NCBI GenBank assembly: GCA_025175895.1
Contig: CM045989.1
Location: 134,181,272 to 134,245,271, forward strand
Direction of reading: 5' to 3'
From: Wurfbainia villosa
Taxonomy: Eukaryota > Streptophyta > Magnoliopsida > Zingiberales > Zingiberaceae
Length of the DNA stretch: 64,000 nucleotides
The notes beneath the pieces are model-generated. The model saw nothing but the letters and a program-made list of their open reading frames with translations. It was not told the origin of the DNA and ran no database searches. The stretch's first letter is position 1. Each line of letters opens with the position of its first letter. The position numbers were made by a program, and so were the translations under genes. This document shows, piece by piece, positions 33,309 through 45,805 of this stretch.

Positions 33309-34600
33309 ATGAGATGAGGTGGGCGTGCTCCTGCGCCAAGACGTGGTGCGGGGCGGCCATGCTAGAGGACATTGAGATCTTTGGCGACTGAATTGCCAGA
33401 AAGATCTACTGAGGGTGAGCATGTTGATCAGGGTCAGGTTCCACATGGTTCTGCGGGAGTTGTGGATCCTCAGTCCTCGGCGGTTCCTCCTCCAGAGATA
33501 CCCACTTCTGGAGTATCCGATGTACCAACAGGAGACCCTGCTGCTACACTTCAGACACCCCCACCAGTAGGGCCTGCTACTACAGACTTGACAGACCCAT
33601 CAGTGGAGCCGGTCGGCACTCACTCGGTATCTGCCCCTGCGTATGCAGAGGCACCATCTGTTTCGCCAGCTCCTGCGATGACCCCTACTCATCCTATTGA
33701 TGTGGCTATGGCACGAGCTCGGATTCCCGGTTTAGCAAAGTCGATGAAAATCCGGTTCACCTTATTCAGCGGAGAGACTGATCCAAGCGTGGCTCAGTCT
33801 TGGATCGAGACAATGGAGCATACTTTCTACTATATGGTCTGCTCCGAGTGGGAGAAGGCAGAGTTGGCGGCCTTCCATTTACGAGGTGAGGCCGAGATCT
33901 GGTGGGACACGCAGCGCTCGATCATCGGCGAGCAGCAGATTACCTGAGCGAGATTTAGAGAGGCTTTTGAGAGTCAGTACTTTCCACGATCATATCAGAT
34001 GATGTGTCATCAGGATTTTTTGAGTCTACGACAGAATAATCGCTCAGTGATGGAGTATAATGCAGAATTTAATTGGTTAGCCAGGTTTTGTCCAAAATTA
34101 GTCGCTGAGGACAGGTCACGCATGATGCAATTTGTTCAGGGGCTAGATGGGTATCTTCAGGTTAAGATGGCAGGATTTGGCAGTTCTTCCTACCGAGAGG
34201 CATTGGATAGAGCTTTGTTGATCGAGTCAACTCAACAGAGAGCTAATACTAATAGGAAGAGAAAATAGACAGAACGAACCACAGGACAGACCCAACAACT
34301 ACAGACTACTGGACAACAACAGAGTGGCCGCAGTTAGTCAGATCAGTCACTATGGGGCATCTAGCCGGCCTCAGAAATTAGGATGATCTTCAGCTAGACC
34401 CTCCTGGTCTTCTCAGCAGAGCTGGAGGCCGCCCACTAGTGACACCTACTATACTCGTTGTGAATCGAGAGAGCATACCGTCTCAGCCTGCACCTTGGGA
34501 CAATCAGTTTTCTATTATTGCAAACTGCCTGGACACCTGAGCCGAGATTGTTCATTGAAGGCTCAGCATGTGGCTTCCAGGGTTTCTATCCAGGGAGGAT
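33309..34600 (+). pseudogene. Element E Gag, several stops
   Basis: The frame begins at ATG 33309 with TGA two codons later and a TAG in the basic N-terminus, then is open at 33372-33947. The Retrotrans_gag core shows FTLFSGETDPSVAQSWIE and LRGEAEIWWDT, and continues in the same frame at 33999-34268 (FLSLRQNNRSVMEYNAEF). TGA replaces Trp at 33945-33947. The zinc knuckle near 34510-34555 (YYCKLPGHLSRDC) lacks the first Cys. The N-terminal third is Pro/Thr-rich. Confidence 0.82.
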
Positions 34601-34960
34601 AGTTACGTCAGTCTGGGACTCAGAGAGGGGGGCAAACAGCCAGACCTTAACAACGGCAGTAGAGGACAGCTCCCCCTATAAGAGTCGCATATGACATTTA
34701 TGGACAGGAGTACTCCAGTGCCCGTACGGTGTCACAGGGTTTTGTTTGAGACACACGATCGATGCAACCCACCATCGGTGCGATCGCGGCGATCGCCCAT
34801 CGATGCAAGATCGCCCATCGATGCCGCCTAACCCCGCCATCGTTCAGACCAACCGCAGCTACCGGTATAGTACCAGTCACAGCCTTCATATCAGCCTTCG
34901 TATCAGCCTTTGTACTAGCCTTCGTATCAGTCTTAGGCCCAGGCACAGCCACCTCTGGCA

Positions 34961-37900
34961 GTGCTACCACCTCCACCTCCACCGGAGACTAGGCGGATTC
35001 ATGCGATTACCAGAGAGGATGTGCAGCGAGCCAACGAATCTATTTTTCGTGGTACGGTTTCACTTTATGTATTTTCAGCTATTATGCTAATTGATACTAG
35101 CAGTTCACATTCGTTTATTTCTCGTGCATTTATGAGAGAGATTGGTAGACTACCCACTATTAGATCACAGCGATTAATCGTCTCCCTACCATCTAGTGAT
35201 ACGTTGGACGTTACCCAGGAGGTCCGAGGTTGTTCCTTAGATTTCGATAACATCATACTTACGGTAGATTTATTGGTACTAGACATGGTCGAGTTCGACA
35301 TTATCCTTGGCATGGATTGGCTATCAGCATATCATGCCACAGTTGATTGCCAGACGAGGGTAGTCACATTCCGACCTCCGAACCAACCCTCGTGGGATTT
35401 CACTGGCATTCGGGACGACGACATATGGACCATTTCTGTGATTCAGGCTCAGAAGCTTTTATTGCACGGTTGCCAAGGTTTTCTATTATCATTGATAAAT
35501 ATAGAAGACAGTGGTGACGCTCAGGTCGCTGACATTCCTATTGTTCGAGAATATCCAGATGTCTTTCCAGAGGAGTTACCGGGCTTGCCTCCCAAAAGGC
35601 AAGTGGAGTTCACGATTGAGTTAATTCCCGGGATGTCACCGACATCGAAAGCTCCTTATCGTATGGCCCCGAGAGAGTTGGACGAGTTAAAGGTTCAGCT
35701 CCAGAAACTTTCGGACAGAGATTTTATTCATCCTAGTGTATCTCCCTGGGGTTCTCCGGTTCTCTTCATGAAGAAGAAAGACGGTTCGATGAGATTATGC
35801 ATCAACTACAGGCAGTTGAACGCCATCACTATCAAGAATAAATATCCCCTGCCACGTATTGAGGACTTGTTTGATCAGCTCAGAGGTACATCAGTATATT
35901 CTAAGATTGATCTGTGGTCCGAATATCATCAGTTAAGGGTTAGAGACTCAAACGTACAGAAGACAGTGTTCCGTACCAGATATGGACACTATGAGTTTTT
36001 GGTAATGCCATTTGGGCTTACCAATGCTCCAGCGGTATTCATGGATTTGATGAACCATGAATTTATAGATTTCCTAGATTGGTTCATCATTGTTTTTATT
36101 GATGACATTCTGGTCTATTCTCGTTCCGAAGAGGAACACGCGCAACATCTTCGCTTTGTTTTGGATAGGCTCTGACAGAAGCGACTATATGCGAAGTTTA
36201 ATAAGTACATGTTCTGGTTACCCTCAGTCGGTTTTCTGGGACATGTGGTTTCTAGTAGAGGCATTTCAGTTGACCCTCAGAAGATCGAGGCTATCACCAG
36301 TTGGGAGCAGCCGAAATCAGTTCAAGAGGTTCACAGTTTCTTAGGCTTGGCCGGTTATTACAGATGGTTCATTGAGGGTTTATCGAGCATTGTTATGTCG
36401 TTGACACACCTTACCAGAAAGGGCGTGAAGTTCACGTGGTCAGAGGCATGCGAGACTAGTTTCCAGGAGTTGAAGAAGAGACTGGTGTCAGCACCGATTC
36501 TGGTATTGCCATTAGGGGACGACGGTTTCGTCCTTTATACCAATGCATCTCTACAGGGTTTAGGCACAGTATTGATGCAGTACAGCAGGGTAGTCTCTTA
36601 TGCTTCTCGCCAGTTGAAGGAGCATGAGAGAAACTACCCAGTACATGATTTAGAGTTAGCCGCTATTATCTTTGCCTTGAAGATTTGGAGGCATCATCTG
36701 TATGGTATTACATTTGAGATTCTCACTGATCATAAGAGTCTCAAATATCTATTTACGCAGAAGGAACTCAATCTCAGACAGAGGAGATGGATGGAGTTCC
36801 TGAAGGATTATGACTGTACCATTAGCTACCACTCAGGGAAAGCTAATGTGGTTGCAGATGCACTTAGCCGGAAGTCCCGAGGGACTTTAGCTTCCTTCCG
36901 AGTTTTAGTCACGGATTTGATTCAGGGTTTCTCTGAGTTGAGCCTTGAGGAGAAGGGATCGACAAAGCAGGGCATTCTGGTTACCATGGTTGCTCAGTCA
37001 TCTATCCGGACGAGAATCTGGGAGGCTCAGGCCAGTGATCAACATTTACAGTTTATTGGCAGCCAGATAATTTTTGGATAGCAGACTGAGTTCACCCGAG
37101 ATGACGAAGGTATTGTTTATTTCGGGGCAGATTATGCGTACCTCAGTCTCACCTGGTTATGGAGGAGTTACTTCAGGAGGCTCATCGCTCTTGATTTGCG
37201 ATCCACCCAGGCGGAACCCGCATGTATCGAGATTTAAAGCGTTGGTATTGGTGGAACGACATGAAGAAAGACATCGCAGATTTTGTAGCTAGATGTCTGA
37301 TTTGTCAGCAGGTAAAGGTTGAGCACCAGAGACCAGCCGGATCACTTCAGAGGATTTCTATTCCTGAGTGGAAGTGGGATCACATTACCATGGATTTTGT
37401 GGTGGGTTTGTCTAGGACACATCAAGGCCATGACGCAATTTGGGTAGTTGTTGACCGACTAACCAAATCCGCACACTTCTTAGCGATTCAGAAGACCGAC
37501 TCTCTGGATCATTTGACAGAGTTATATTGTTGGGAGATCATCAGATTGCATGGTGTTCCTATCAACATTATATCAGATAGATATCTCCGGTTCATGTCTC
37601 AGTTCTGGCAGAGTCTACAGCAGACCTTAGGCACACAGCTTCGTTTTAGTACTGCATTCCATCCGCAGACAGATGGACAGTCTGAGCGGACCATTCAGAC
37701 ACTAGAGGACTTGCTAAGGTCCTGTGTTATAGATTTCGGGGGTAATTGGGAGGACCACTTGCCATTAGTGGAATTCGCCTACAATAACAACTATCATTCG
37801 ACTATCTAAATGGCCCCGTTTGAAGCATTGTATGGTAGACAGTGTCGTACACCCACCCTCTGGGAGGAGGTTGAGGAGGCCCAATTGCTAGGACCCCAGA

Positions 37901-38430
37901 GAGCTCAGCATGAGGTAGAGTTGGTCCGTACTATCAGACATAGGATGGCAAAGGCGTAGGATCGCCAGAAGAGTTATGCAGATCGAAGACGGAGACCTCT
38001 GGAGTTCTTTATTGGTGATCATGTGTTCCTTCGAGTCTCACCCACGAAAGGGGTGAAGAGATTTGGCCTTCGAGGTAAGCTAGCTCCTAGATACATTGGT
38101 CCGTTTGAGATTTTGGAGAAGATCGAAGCAGTCGCTTACCGTCTAGCGCTACCACCATCTTTGATGGGTATTCATGATGTGTTCCATGTGTCCATGCTGA
38201 GGAAGTATGTGCCAGACTCTACTCATATTCTATCAGATGTGTCAGGTTCCATTCGACCTGATGCTACTTACGCAGAGGTTTCGGTATGGATTCTGGATCA
38301 CAAGGAACGACAATTGCGGAACAAGATTGTGCGACTTGTCAAGGTCGGGTGGAGTTACCACACCGACGAGGAGGCTACTTGGGAGCTTGAGGAAAAGATC
38401 ATAGCTCAATACCCCCACCTGTTTACTTAA
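34961..38430 (+). pseudogene. Element E pol (PR-RT-RH-IN-chromodomain), decayed
   Basis: The protease motif reads L-I-D-T-S-S-S-H-S-F (residues 43-52 of the frame); the catalytic Gly of D-T-G is Ser. RT follows with KKKDGSMRLCINYRQLN, MPFGLTNAP and VFIDDILVYS, interrupted by TGA at 36173-36175. RNase H has LYTNASLQGLG, where Asn replaces the first catalytic Asp, and DHKSLKYLF and VVADALSRK. A stop at 37079-37081 and a frameshift precede integrase (37222-37809): CLICQQVK zinc-binding remnant, MDFVVGLS, ISDRYLRF, HPQTDGQSERT. TAA (37807-37809) and TAG (about 37958) follow. The C-terminus (38023-38430) ends in a chromodomain-like VGWSYHTDEEATWELEE. Confidence 0.88.
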
Positions 38431-38525
38431 GGTACATGAGATATGTTTCCAGTACTTATAGTATCTCTTACTCATTATATCTGAGTATGAAATTTGGGGA
38501 CTAAATTTTTATTAGTATGGGAGAA

Positions 38526-41079
38526 TGTTAAATACGAAAAAATTAAAATACTAAATCAAATGGCCAAAAATTATGAAAAATAATCCTAGAAATTTTTCGG
38601 GATTTTTAGGGAATTTTAGGAATTTTTTTCAGAATTTTTCTGGAAAGAAATGGGATCTGTACGAGAGTTACGGGAATAATTAAATTACTGGGGGATTTAA
38701 TAGAAACCAAACCTAGGTTTTCTATTTCTTCTTTTTCTTTTCCCGACGCACCGCTCGGTCGGATTCTCCCTCACGATAACTTCTCTCCCCGCGCGCCGCC
38801 CTCACTCGAGCCCCTTCTCCTCATGCGGCCACACCGCCGCCTTCTTCCTCACATTGCCACCCATAGCACGGGCGGCGCCTTCGCCCCTTTTCGCGATCTC
38901 GAACTGTAGTCTCCCATTGTCCCTCTCCCGACCTCAACGATGATCTGAAGAACTCTGGATCTTTCCTAGGACATTGATGCGATGATCGAAGGCCCGACCG
39001 CCAGAAGTCGTACTGGAGACCTCGTGCACGATGGGCGTTGTCAAAACCCATCATCTCCGTCAAAACCCATCAGCTCCGTCCCCCCTCCATTTCATCCCGC
39101 TTCTCCTTCCTCCCTAAGAACCGTCGTTTCCGTCTCTGCGGCATCATCGTCGGCTCCACCCTCACGACCGCACTTATGTGCCTCCTCGTAGCCTCGAGAA
39201 GCTTCAATCTCCCTAAATACTCGATTGTTGTGGATGGAGGGAGTACCGGCTCTCGGATCCACATGTTTGCGTACAGGAACGGGGTGGGGATCGATGCCTT
39301 CTCTTGACATTGGCCTTTCGACATCTATGAAAGTCTCTCCGGGCTTTTCCTTTTACTTGCAGAATCTGGATAATGCTGGGGAGTCTCTGGTGGAACTGCT
39401 GGAGTTTGCTAAGGTTACAGTACCACGAGAAGTCTGGGAAGATACCTAACTCAGGCTGATGGCGACGGCAGGTTTGAGGTTACTGAACACTTCGGTGGTG
39501 AATAGAATACTGGAATTTTGTAGAAATACTTTGAGATCTTATGATTTTAGTTTCCAGGACGATTGGGCATCTGTGATCTCAGGACTATGATTCAGGACTG
39601 TCTTTTGGATGTGGAGCTTCTCGGATAAGTCTTCGTATCAAGTTTTGGTCACGAGACAGGTCCACGGGCATGAAGGTTTCATTATTTCGAGCATTATATC
39701 AGGCGGGTATTTTGACTTATCTTTTAGATATAGTCATGTTGATATGCTAGTTAGTATAGCTTGTAATAATTTTTATATTTATCTGCCTTGCATGTTTTTG
39801 TGCCTACTTGATACATTCATTTGATCAGTTTATGGTTATATCTTCCCTGTTTTACTTGGATCATTGATATGTACTTATTGATTGTGCATATTATTTGGAT
39901 ATGTATTTTAGTTGGTATTACATGCTTTAGTATCATGCACCATCTTGCATGATTGCATGCTGGCTGGACGGGGTTCCTTTATAGTTGAGCCCGCAGCCAG
40001 TTACATGGTCTGCACACGCTGCCACTCATGGGTTAGTGGTACATCAGGAGGGTGTGTGCAGTTGCTCTGTCAGGCTCCGCTGGTCCGCTCATGGGTAGCG
40101 ATGAGGCAGCTTGGTAGCGGGCAAAGATCCCTCCTCTGGTCTACGACACCGGGAGATGAGAGCTTTGCTCCCCCACTCTGTTTGGGGCAGGAGGATAGGT
40201 GTACTCCGACAAAATCCTATCCACTCGGTCACTCAGGAGCAGTGATGGCAGAGTGCACAGTTGTCATAGCCCTACCCACTCGGCTTCACCATCGCGTGTG
40301 AGGCGGCTGACTGGTGTCAGGGGTGACCATGTCATTTGCACCACATGCATTTTGCATGGATAGCATTTGTATTGTGTTTGTTGCATTTTTATTGCTGCCT
40401 TGGATGTTGCATATGATTGTCATGCATACAGGATACATATGTGTATATGGTCTGACGACTTTATTTCTTCTAGTATGGCACATGCTCCTATATCAGGGTA
40501 GGAGATTCAGGTAAGTACAATCCTTTTGTATTTATTTCTTTCATACCCTATATATGAGACTGTACTGGCATGATTGTTATTGTTAGTTATATTTTACTTT
40601 GCATATCGACTATATCCGCTGAGTTCTTTGAACTTACCCCGTTGTTTTATATCTATTTCAGGATGAAGTTGTCAGGAGAGTCCAGCTGTCAAACCCCCTC
40701 GTCGTGATAGTTTATTACTTATTTAATTTATGGATTTGGATTTTGATTAGAAGATATGTTTAGGACTGGAGTTGGATTTATGTACTCGTGGATATTTAGT
40801 GTCCTTATGGACCTTTATTCGGATTTTATTTCGATTGGTTTTGGTTGGGTATTCCTACCCAGATGGCAGAAGGGGTAAGTCTAGTTATTGTAGACTATTT
40901 ACTATTTACCTTGATTGTTGGCCTGAGGCCTTATGACCTGCGTGTGTTGTTTGGATTCTGGTCGTGTTGACCGATGTATAGTGGTCGTGTAGGTCTTGTA
41001 TACAAGATTGACATTGTCACTCATACAGGAGAGATGCTGCCGAATTTTCGTCTGGCGGGGACTCCCTCGGGGCGTGACA
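38526..41079 (+). repeat. Element E 3' LTR
   Basis: 2554 bp, from TGTTAAATACG to GGGCGTGACA, preceded by a purine-rich tract (38508-38525). It contains the second copy of the apyrase segment. Confidence 0.88.
38977..39590 (+). pseudogene. Captured apyrase fragment in E 3' LTR
   Basis: This is the same segment as in the 5' LTR but with independent damage: TGA at codon 3 and indels that spread the homology over two frames (about 39038-39307 and 39300-39449). Motifs nearer consensus survive here: VVDGGSTGSRIHMFAYR (ACR1 with Thr-Gly kept) and MATAGLRLL (ACR2). A TAA stop (39447-39449) sits at the same place as in the 5' copy, so it predates duplication of the LTRs. The segment ends after the ISG-like VISG. 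Confidence 0.8.
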
Positions 41080-41305
41080 ACTTACATATTTTTTGAACCA
41101 TGGTGCAAATTCTTCATTGTAGAAACAATCAAACTCATGCTCCGGAAGCTCAGAATATAGGGTTTGGAAAATCCTACCATAAAAATAAATATAACACGAA
41201 TAATAATTTACGATATATGAAATATATAATATAACATGTATATACTCACTCGAAATACGACGTTACTTTTGAACAGTTCAATAAAATATATGTATGGGTT
41301 GCTCG

Positions 41306-42116
41306 CTACTCTTGACCAGTTAAGTATCTACGTGTACAAGATCCACTCGGTCGACTAAGGTAGTTAAAAAATGAGAATGAGTTGAAATTGGGATCAATAG
41401 GATCCTCATCATTTCTTCCTGCTCTCCGACTTTTGCATTGAACGTGAGGTTCAAAATAATATAATGCAAAAGTTGTAACTTCCTCCACCATATATGCATT
41501 AACAATAAAAGCCTCAACATGAGTCTTATTTTTCATCTTTTTTTTTAAGTGATAGAGGAATCTAATAGTAATAAAACAAAATGTATTACAAATTAACTTA
41601 TACTAAAATTAATCAAATGCACTAACAATGATAAAAAAAAGAAGCTCACCTTTCAAATGGATACATCCATCGAAATTGAACAGGACCTCCAACTTTAGCC
41701 TCATATGGAAAGTGAACCAAAAGATGTTCCATGGAATCAAAAAATATCGGTGGAAATATTCTTTCTAAGTTACACAAAATGATTGGGATGTCTCTCTCTA
41801 ATGTTTCTATGTGTGAATGACTCAATACTGTCGAGCAAATATCATGAAGGAAAATGTTTAATTCCGTAATTGCACCCCATACAAAATTTGGTAACATGTC
41901 CTTAAAAACAATAGGAATTAGTCTTTCCATGAATATATGACAGTCATGACTTTTCAAACTAATCAATTTGCATTCCTTCAAATCGACGCATCTTCCTAGA
42001 TTAGTCTCAATGATTTCAACCATTCATAAACAATCCGTCTCTGATCCTTATTCAATGTATAAACTACTTTTGGTTTTGGTCTCCTACTATTTTCATTAAC
42101 ATCAAGGGAGGGTCAT
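41306..42116 (-). pseudogene. CACTA transposase C-terminal part (DUF4218-like)
   Basis: Two frames are separated by a shift. In 42116-41646, RRPKPKVVYTLNKDQR leads into LKSHDCHIFMERLIPI and FFDSMEHLLVHFPYEAKVGGPVQFRWMYPFER, a typical DUF4218 block of plant TNP2 proteins. In 41536-41306, KNKTHVEAFIVNAYMVEE and YYFEPHVQ lead toward the DUF4216 boundary (RRYLTGQE). Element E truncates the rest. Several gaps and stops show that it is non-functional. Confidence 0.8.
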
Positions 42117-42579
42117 TTACAAATGAGACGCATATCTTTTCTTGCATTCAGATTGTCTTTTGTTTTCCAAGTAATATCCATCACTGTATTTATTAGATTA
42201 TCAAAAACATTCTTCTCAATATGCATTACATCAAGATTGTGATGAATCAAATTACTCTGTAAATACGGTAAATCCTAAAATATACTCCGTTTAGTCCATT
42301 TATGTGTACTTCCATAGTCATATGTTGCAACATTTGGTTCTTCAATAACAGATGGAAAATTAAGCACTCTATGCCATAAGAATTGCCCGGTTAATCTCAA
42401 TGGTGGAGGTGTTCTTTCAATTTTATTCTTAGTGAATTCTTTTTTATTTCTTCTAAATTTATGATTTGGCGGTAAAAATTATCTATGACAATCAAAATAA
42501 CTCGATTCTTTCCATGTTTCAATCTAAATGACTTTGATCTCTCCATACATATTGGGCATCCTAAAATCCCAGCGGTACT

Positions 42580-43242
42580 TCATCCCAATAACTTACCATA
42601 AGCAGGAAAATCATTTACGGTCCAAAGAAGCGTAGCTCTCATTGTGAACATATGATTAGTATGGACATCATATGTAGAAACACCCTCATCCCATAGTTGT
42701 TTCAGCTCGGCAATCAATTGTTGCATGTAAACATCTATTAACTTCTTAGGATTATGAGGGTCAGGAACAATCAATGTTAAAAATATATACGGTGTTTTCA
42801 TACACATACCGGATGGAAGATTATACGGAGTTAAGATAATTGGCCAGAAAGAATAAGTTCTTCCTGATTTGCCAAATGGAGCAAATCCATTAGCACATAG
42901 ACCCAACCTGATGTTTCGAGTCTCATTCGCAAACTCAAGATATGTTCTATCAAAATTTTTCCATGCCTCTGCATTTGATGGATGACACATTAGCCCTTCC
43001 TCTGTTTTATGATTTGCATGTCAAGTCATATGTTCAGTAGTGACCTTTAATGCATAAGGCCTTTGCAATCTAGTAGTTAAAGACAAATATAACATTTTTC
43101 TGTATGATTTACGCCTCTTATTACAATTCAATCTCGTGGTACTCTTGTACCTACATTGATTACAGAATTTATGAATCTCTGCATCTGCATTATCTTCCCA
43201 ATATAGCATACAACCATCTCTGCAAAAATCAATTCTTTGCAT
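42580..43242 (-). pseudogene. CACTA transposase core (TNP2 / Transposase_21)
   Basis: CRDGCMLYWEDNADAEIHKFC..CRYKSTTR (43242-43021) is followed after a stop by MCHPSNAEAWKNFDRTY, LGLCANGFAPFGKSGRTYSFWPIILTPYNLP, TLIVPDPHNPKKLIDVYMQ and LLWTVNDFPAYG (42990-42580). These are hallmark segments of the TNP2 transposase that cuts CACTA ends. The DDE catalytic region beyond this is degenerate. Confidence 0.85.
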
Positions 43243-43963
43243 CGGAAAGACCTAAATCTTTCACAATTTTTTTAATACTGTAAAAATCATTGGGCATTAT
43301 ATGATCATGAGGCAATACTTCTTCAATAACTTGAATGAAATCATTAAAAGAATCTTCAGACACATTATGCTCAGCTTTAACATTCAATAATTTTATGATT
43401 AGAGATAATTTAGTACGACTGTCACAACTAGACCATACAGGTTCATCTGCAGCTCTCAACACTTCTTGAAATTTGAGATATGTTTCATTGTATACATTTT
43501 CATGAACACCTGTTACTTCTACCTCCTCCAATGGAGATGAATAATTGGTATACATGTGTTCAAATGTTTGAGGATAACTAGAACGTGCAACGTTCGATTT
43601 GATATTTAATTTATGATCAACTACATCAACTATCATCCTCTGATATGGATTGAATTGATCATAATATCTTTGATCTCCACTAACTGTCCTTTGTATGTTT
43701 CGGTCAACCTCTTCATCGGATATAAACGGTTCACCATAACATGCCCAATTATAATAATTTGGGGTAAAACCAAATCTATAAAAATATTCTCGAACTTTAT
43801 CACACTGAAAAAATTTACCATTATGACATTTTTTGAACGGACACCTTAATTTATTCGCATCCATAAACTCAACATTACTAAGAGCAAAATTCAAAAATTG
43901 TTCCAACCCAATAATAAATTCATCGGTTAAATCCCGACATTTTGGTAAATTATTTTTATACAT
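43229..43963 (-). pseudogene. CACTA transposase N-terminus (Transpos_assoc domain)
   Basis: A 244-residue frame starting at MYKNNLPKCRDL. The upstream in-frame ERSWMYK is the family's SWMY start motif, so the true start is probably upstream near 44035. FLNFAL, LRCPFKKCHNGKF and VREYFYRFGFTPNYYNWACYGE form the transposase-associated domain with its Cys pair. A long linker leads to the core domain, overlapping the next frame by a few bases. Confidence 0.82.
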
Positions 43964-44209
43964 CCAACTTCTTTCTCCCTCATTTGTCCTGTTTCCAAAT
44001 TTATATCAAAGATTAATTGTATTTTTCCATGTTCCATCCATATTAATTGAATAATAAATTTATACTCAAAATAAATTTTTCTAGTGCTTACTTATTTTTG
44101 GTATGATATCGAATTACAAACTATAACATATCGAACAAATAATACATATTTACTGTAAAAGAAATACATAAAATTGAACATTAATTATATATATTATAGA
44201 ATGATAATG

Positions 44210-45110
44210 CTACAAATTTTTGAATATACAATATACTTAGCCTGGTGAAAGCAACGGATGAGCTCACAGCAGAAGACTTTACGAACACACAGATCACCTT
44301 AAGGACGAAGTACGACAAGACTATGAAAAATAAAATAATATTAATTTTGTATTTATATTACACATTACTGATTTAATTTGAATAACATGTTGACTCTACT
44401 GTGGGTTGAGTACATGTCGCGGATGGAAGTCGACACAACAGTTGTGCGTGATCCAGGGGCAGTGATGAACCACCCACGCGCGGAGCCTGGAACAATACCC
44501 AACTGGGTGAATGACCTAGACAAACCATCAACGCGTGAATGACTAGGGACACCTGAAAGACGATCGCTATGCACACACACAGATCACATGAAGGACGATC
44601 GTGATGCACGCACATGACGCCTCTATGGCGTGCTTGCGCCCCTGTCACATGCTCGTGATGGAAGCAGTCACGAGCGCACGAGCTTGCTACCGCGAGCATG
44701 CGTCATTCTCGTGACAGCATGCTGCAGCTGCCGCACGAGCTCACGGCGGCAACAGCCGTGAGCATGCGTTGTGCTCGCGGCAGCAGTCGCAACTGCCACG
44801 CGAGCTCGCGACAGCTGGCCTGCGGCAGCGAGCAGTTGCCGCGAGCTCGTGGCCACGAACTCGCGTGGCAGTGAGATCATGAAAGTTGTCTCGCGCAGGG
44901 AGCTGTCGTGCATAGGGAGCTGCCGCGATCTCACGCGGTGAGCTGTCGCGATCTCGCGCGGTGAGCTGCCGCGATCTCGTGCGACGAGTTATTGTGATCT
45001 CGCACGGAGAGCTAGTGCTCTGGCGGTGAGTCGGTGCTCCGGCGGTGGGCCGACGCATGACGAGCCGGTGCTCCGTCGGTGGAAGAGGAGAATGGCGTAC
45101 CTGAGGATCG
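44210..45110 (-). repeat. GC-rich imperfect repeats in CACTA 5' region
   Basis: A GC-rich block full of GAGCT/CGCGAGC motifs. It includes about four 23-bp units near 44917-45008 of the type GAGCTGCCGCGATCTCGCGC, then 19-bp units (45008-45050). The short ORFs across it are by-products. It probably corresponds to the untranslated leader or promoter side of the transposon. Confidence 0.6.
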
Positions 45111-45179
45111 ATCAGGCCGAGCGGGTAGGAGGAATGCGTGAGAAGGGGGAAAGGGAAATGAAGTAATTAGGGGAAATCG

Positions 45180-45805
45180 GTGACGATTTGTAATTAGTTA
45201 CAATATTCGTCGCCAATTCGACGATGAATATTATATTCATCGCAGAATTGGCGACGAATATTGTATTCGTCATAGATTTGGCGACGAATGCAATATTCGT
45301 AGCCAATTAATTCAACGAAGAATTCATTTTTCGTCGCAAAATTATGCGACAAATTTTATTTTTCGTCACAAATTTGGCGTCGAAAATTAAATTTGTTGCC
45401 AAATTAGCGATGAATATTAAATTAGTCACAAAATTCTGTGATAAATTTTATTTTGTTGTAAAATTTGAAATGAAAATAGAATTTGTCGCAGAGTTTTCAT
45501 CGAATCTCAATTTCATTGCAAATTCTGCGACGAATTTATATTTTGTTGCTAAATTTTTCGACAAAATTTATTTTTCGTCTCAAATTGGCAATGAAAAATC
45601 AAATTTGTAACAAAACTGCAACGATATTTGCGACAAAATTGAATTTGTTACAAATGTATTTATGTTTGTAACAAAAAATGTTTTGTTGGAAATTTCATTA
45701 TTATTTGCGACGAAATTTCCAATTCGTCGCAAATTTTGTTGCAAATTTGCAACAAATTATTTTCATTGCTAAATTTCGTCGCTATTTTGATGTATTTTGG
45801 TAGTG
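45180..45805 (-). repeat. CACTA subterminal repeats and terminal inverted repeat
   Basis: Dozens of direct and inverted short motifs of the type TTCGTCGCAAAATT / AATTTGCGACGAA fill this stretch up to the CACTA terminus. Such arrays are the transposase (TNPA-like) binding region of En/Spm elements. Confidence 0.8.

Larger units (their letters stand above)
30790..41079 (+). mobile_element. Chromodomain-type Ty3/gypsy element E
   Basis: The order gag, protease, RT, RNase H, integrase, chromodomain-like tail, with integrase after RT, marks Ty3/gypsy (chromovirus, Del/Tekay-like by layout and LTR size). The 3' LTR is complete (38526-41079). The 5' LTR lacks about its first 250 bases here because C inserted there and the rest lies left of the window. 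Several nonsense codons and a frameshift before integrase make it inactive. Both LTRs carry the same captured apyrase segment. E interrupts the CACTA transposase; 41080-41084 (ACTTA) would be its right TSD. Confidence 0.88.
41080..45805 (-). mobile_element. CACTA (En/Spm) transposon, 5' part, interrupted by E
   Basis: The right end reads CACTACCAAAATACATC on the minus strand (45789-45805), a classic CACTA terminus. It is followed internally by subterminal repeats and a TNP2-type transposase remnant. The other terminus and the rest of the gene lie beyond element E, outside the window. CCA (45806-45808) would be the 3-bp TSD. Confidence 0.85.

Noticed and set aside
44365..45058. Arg/Ala-rich ORFs in the GC-rich block as genes
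   Set aside because: They overlap in several frames over repeats, have no family match and lie in the CACTA 5' region.
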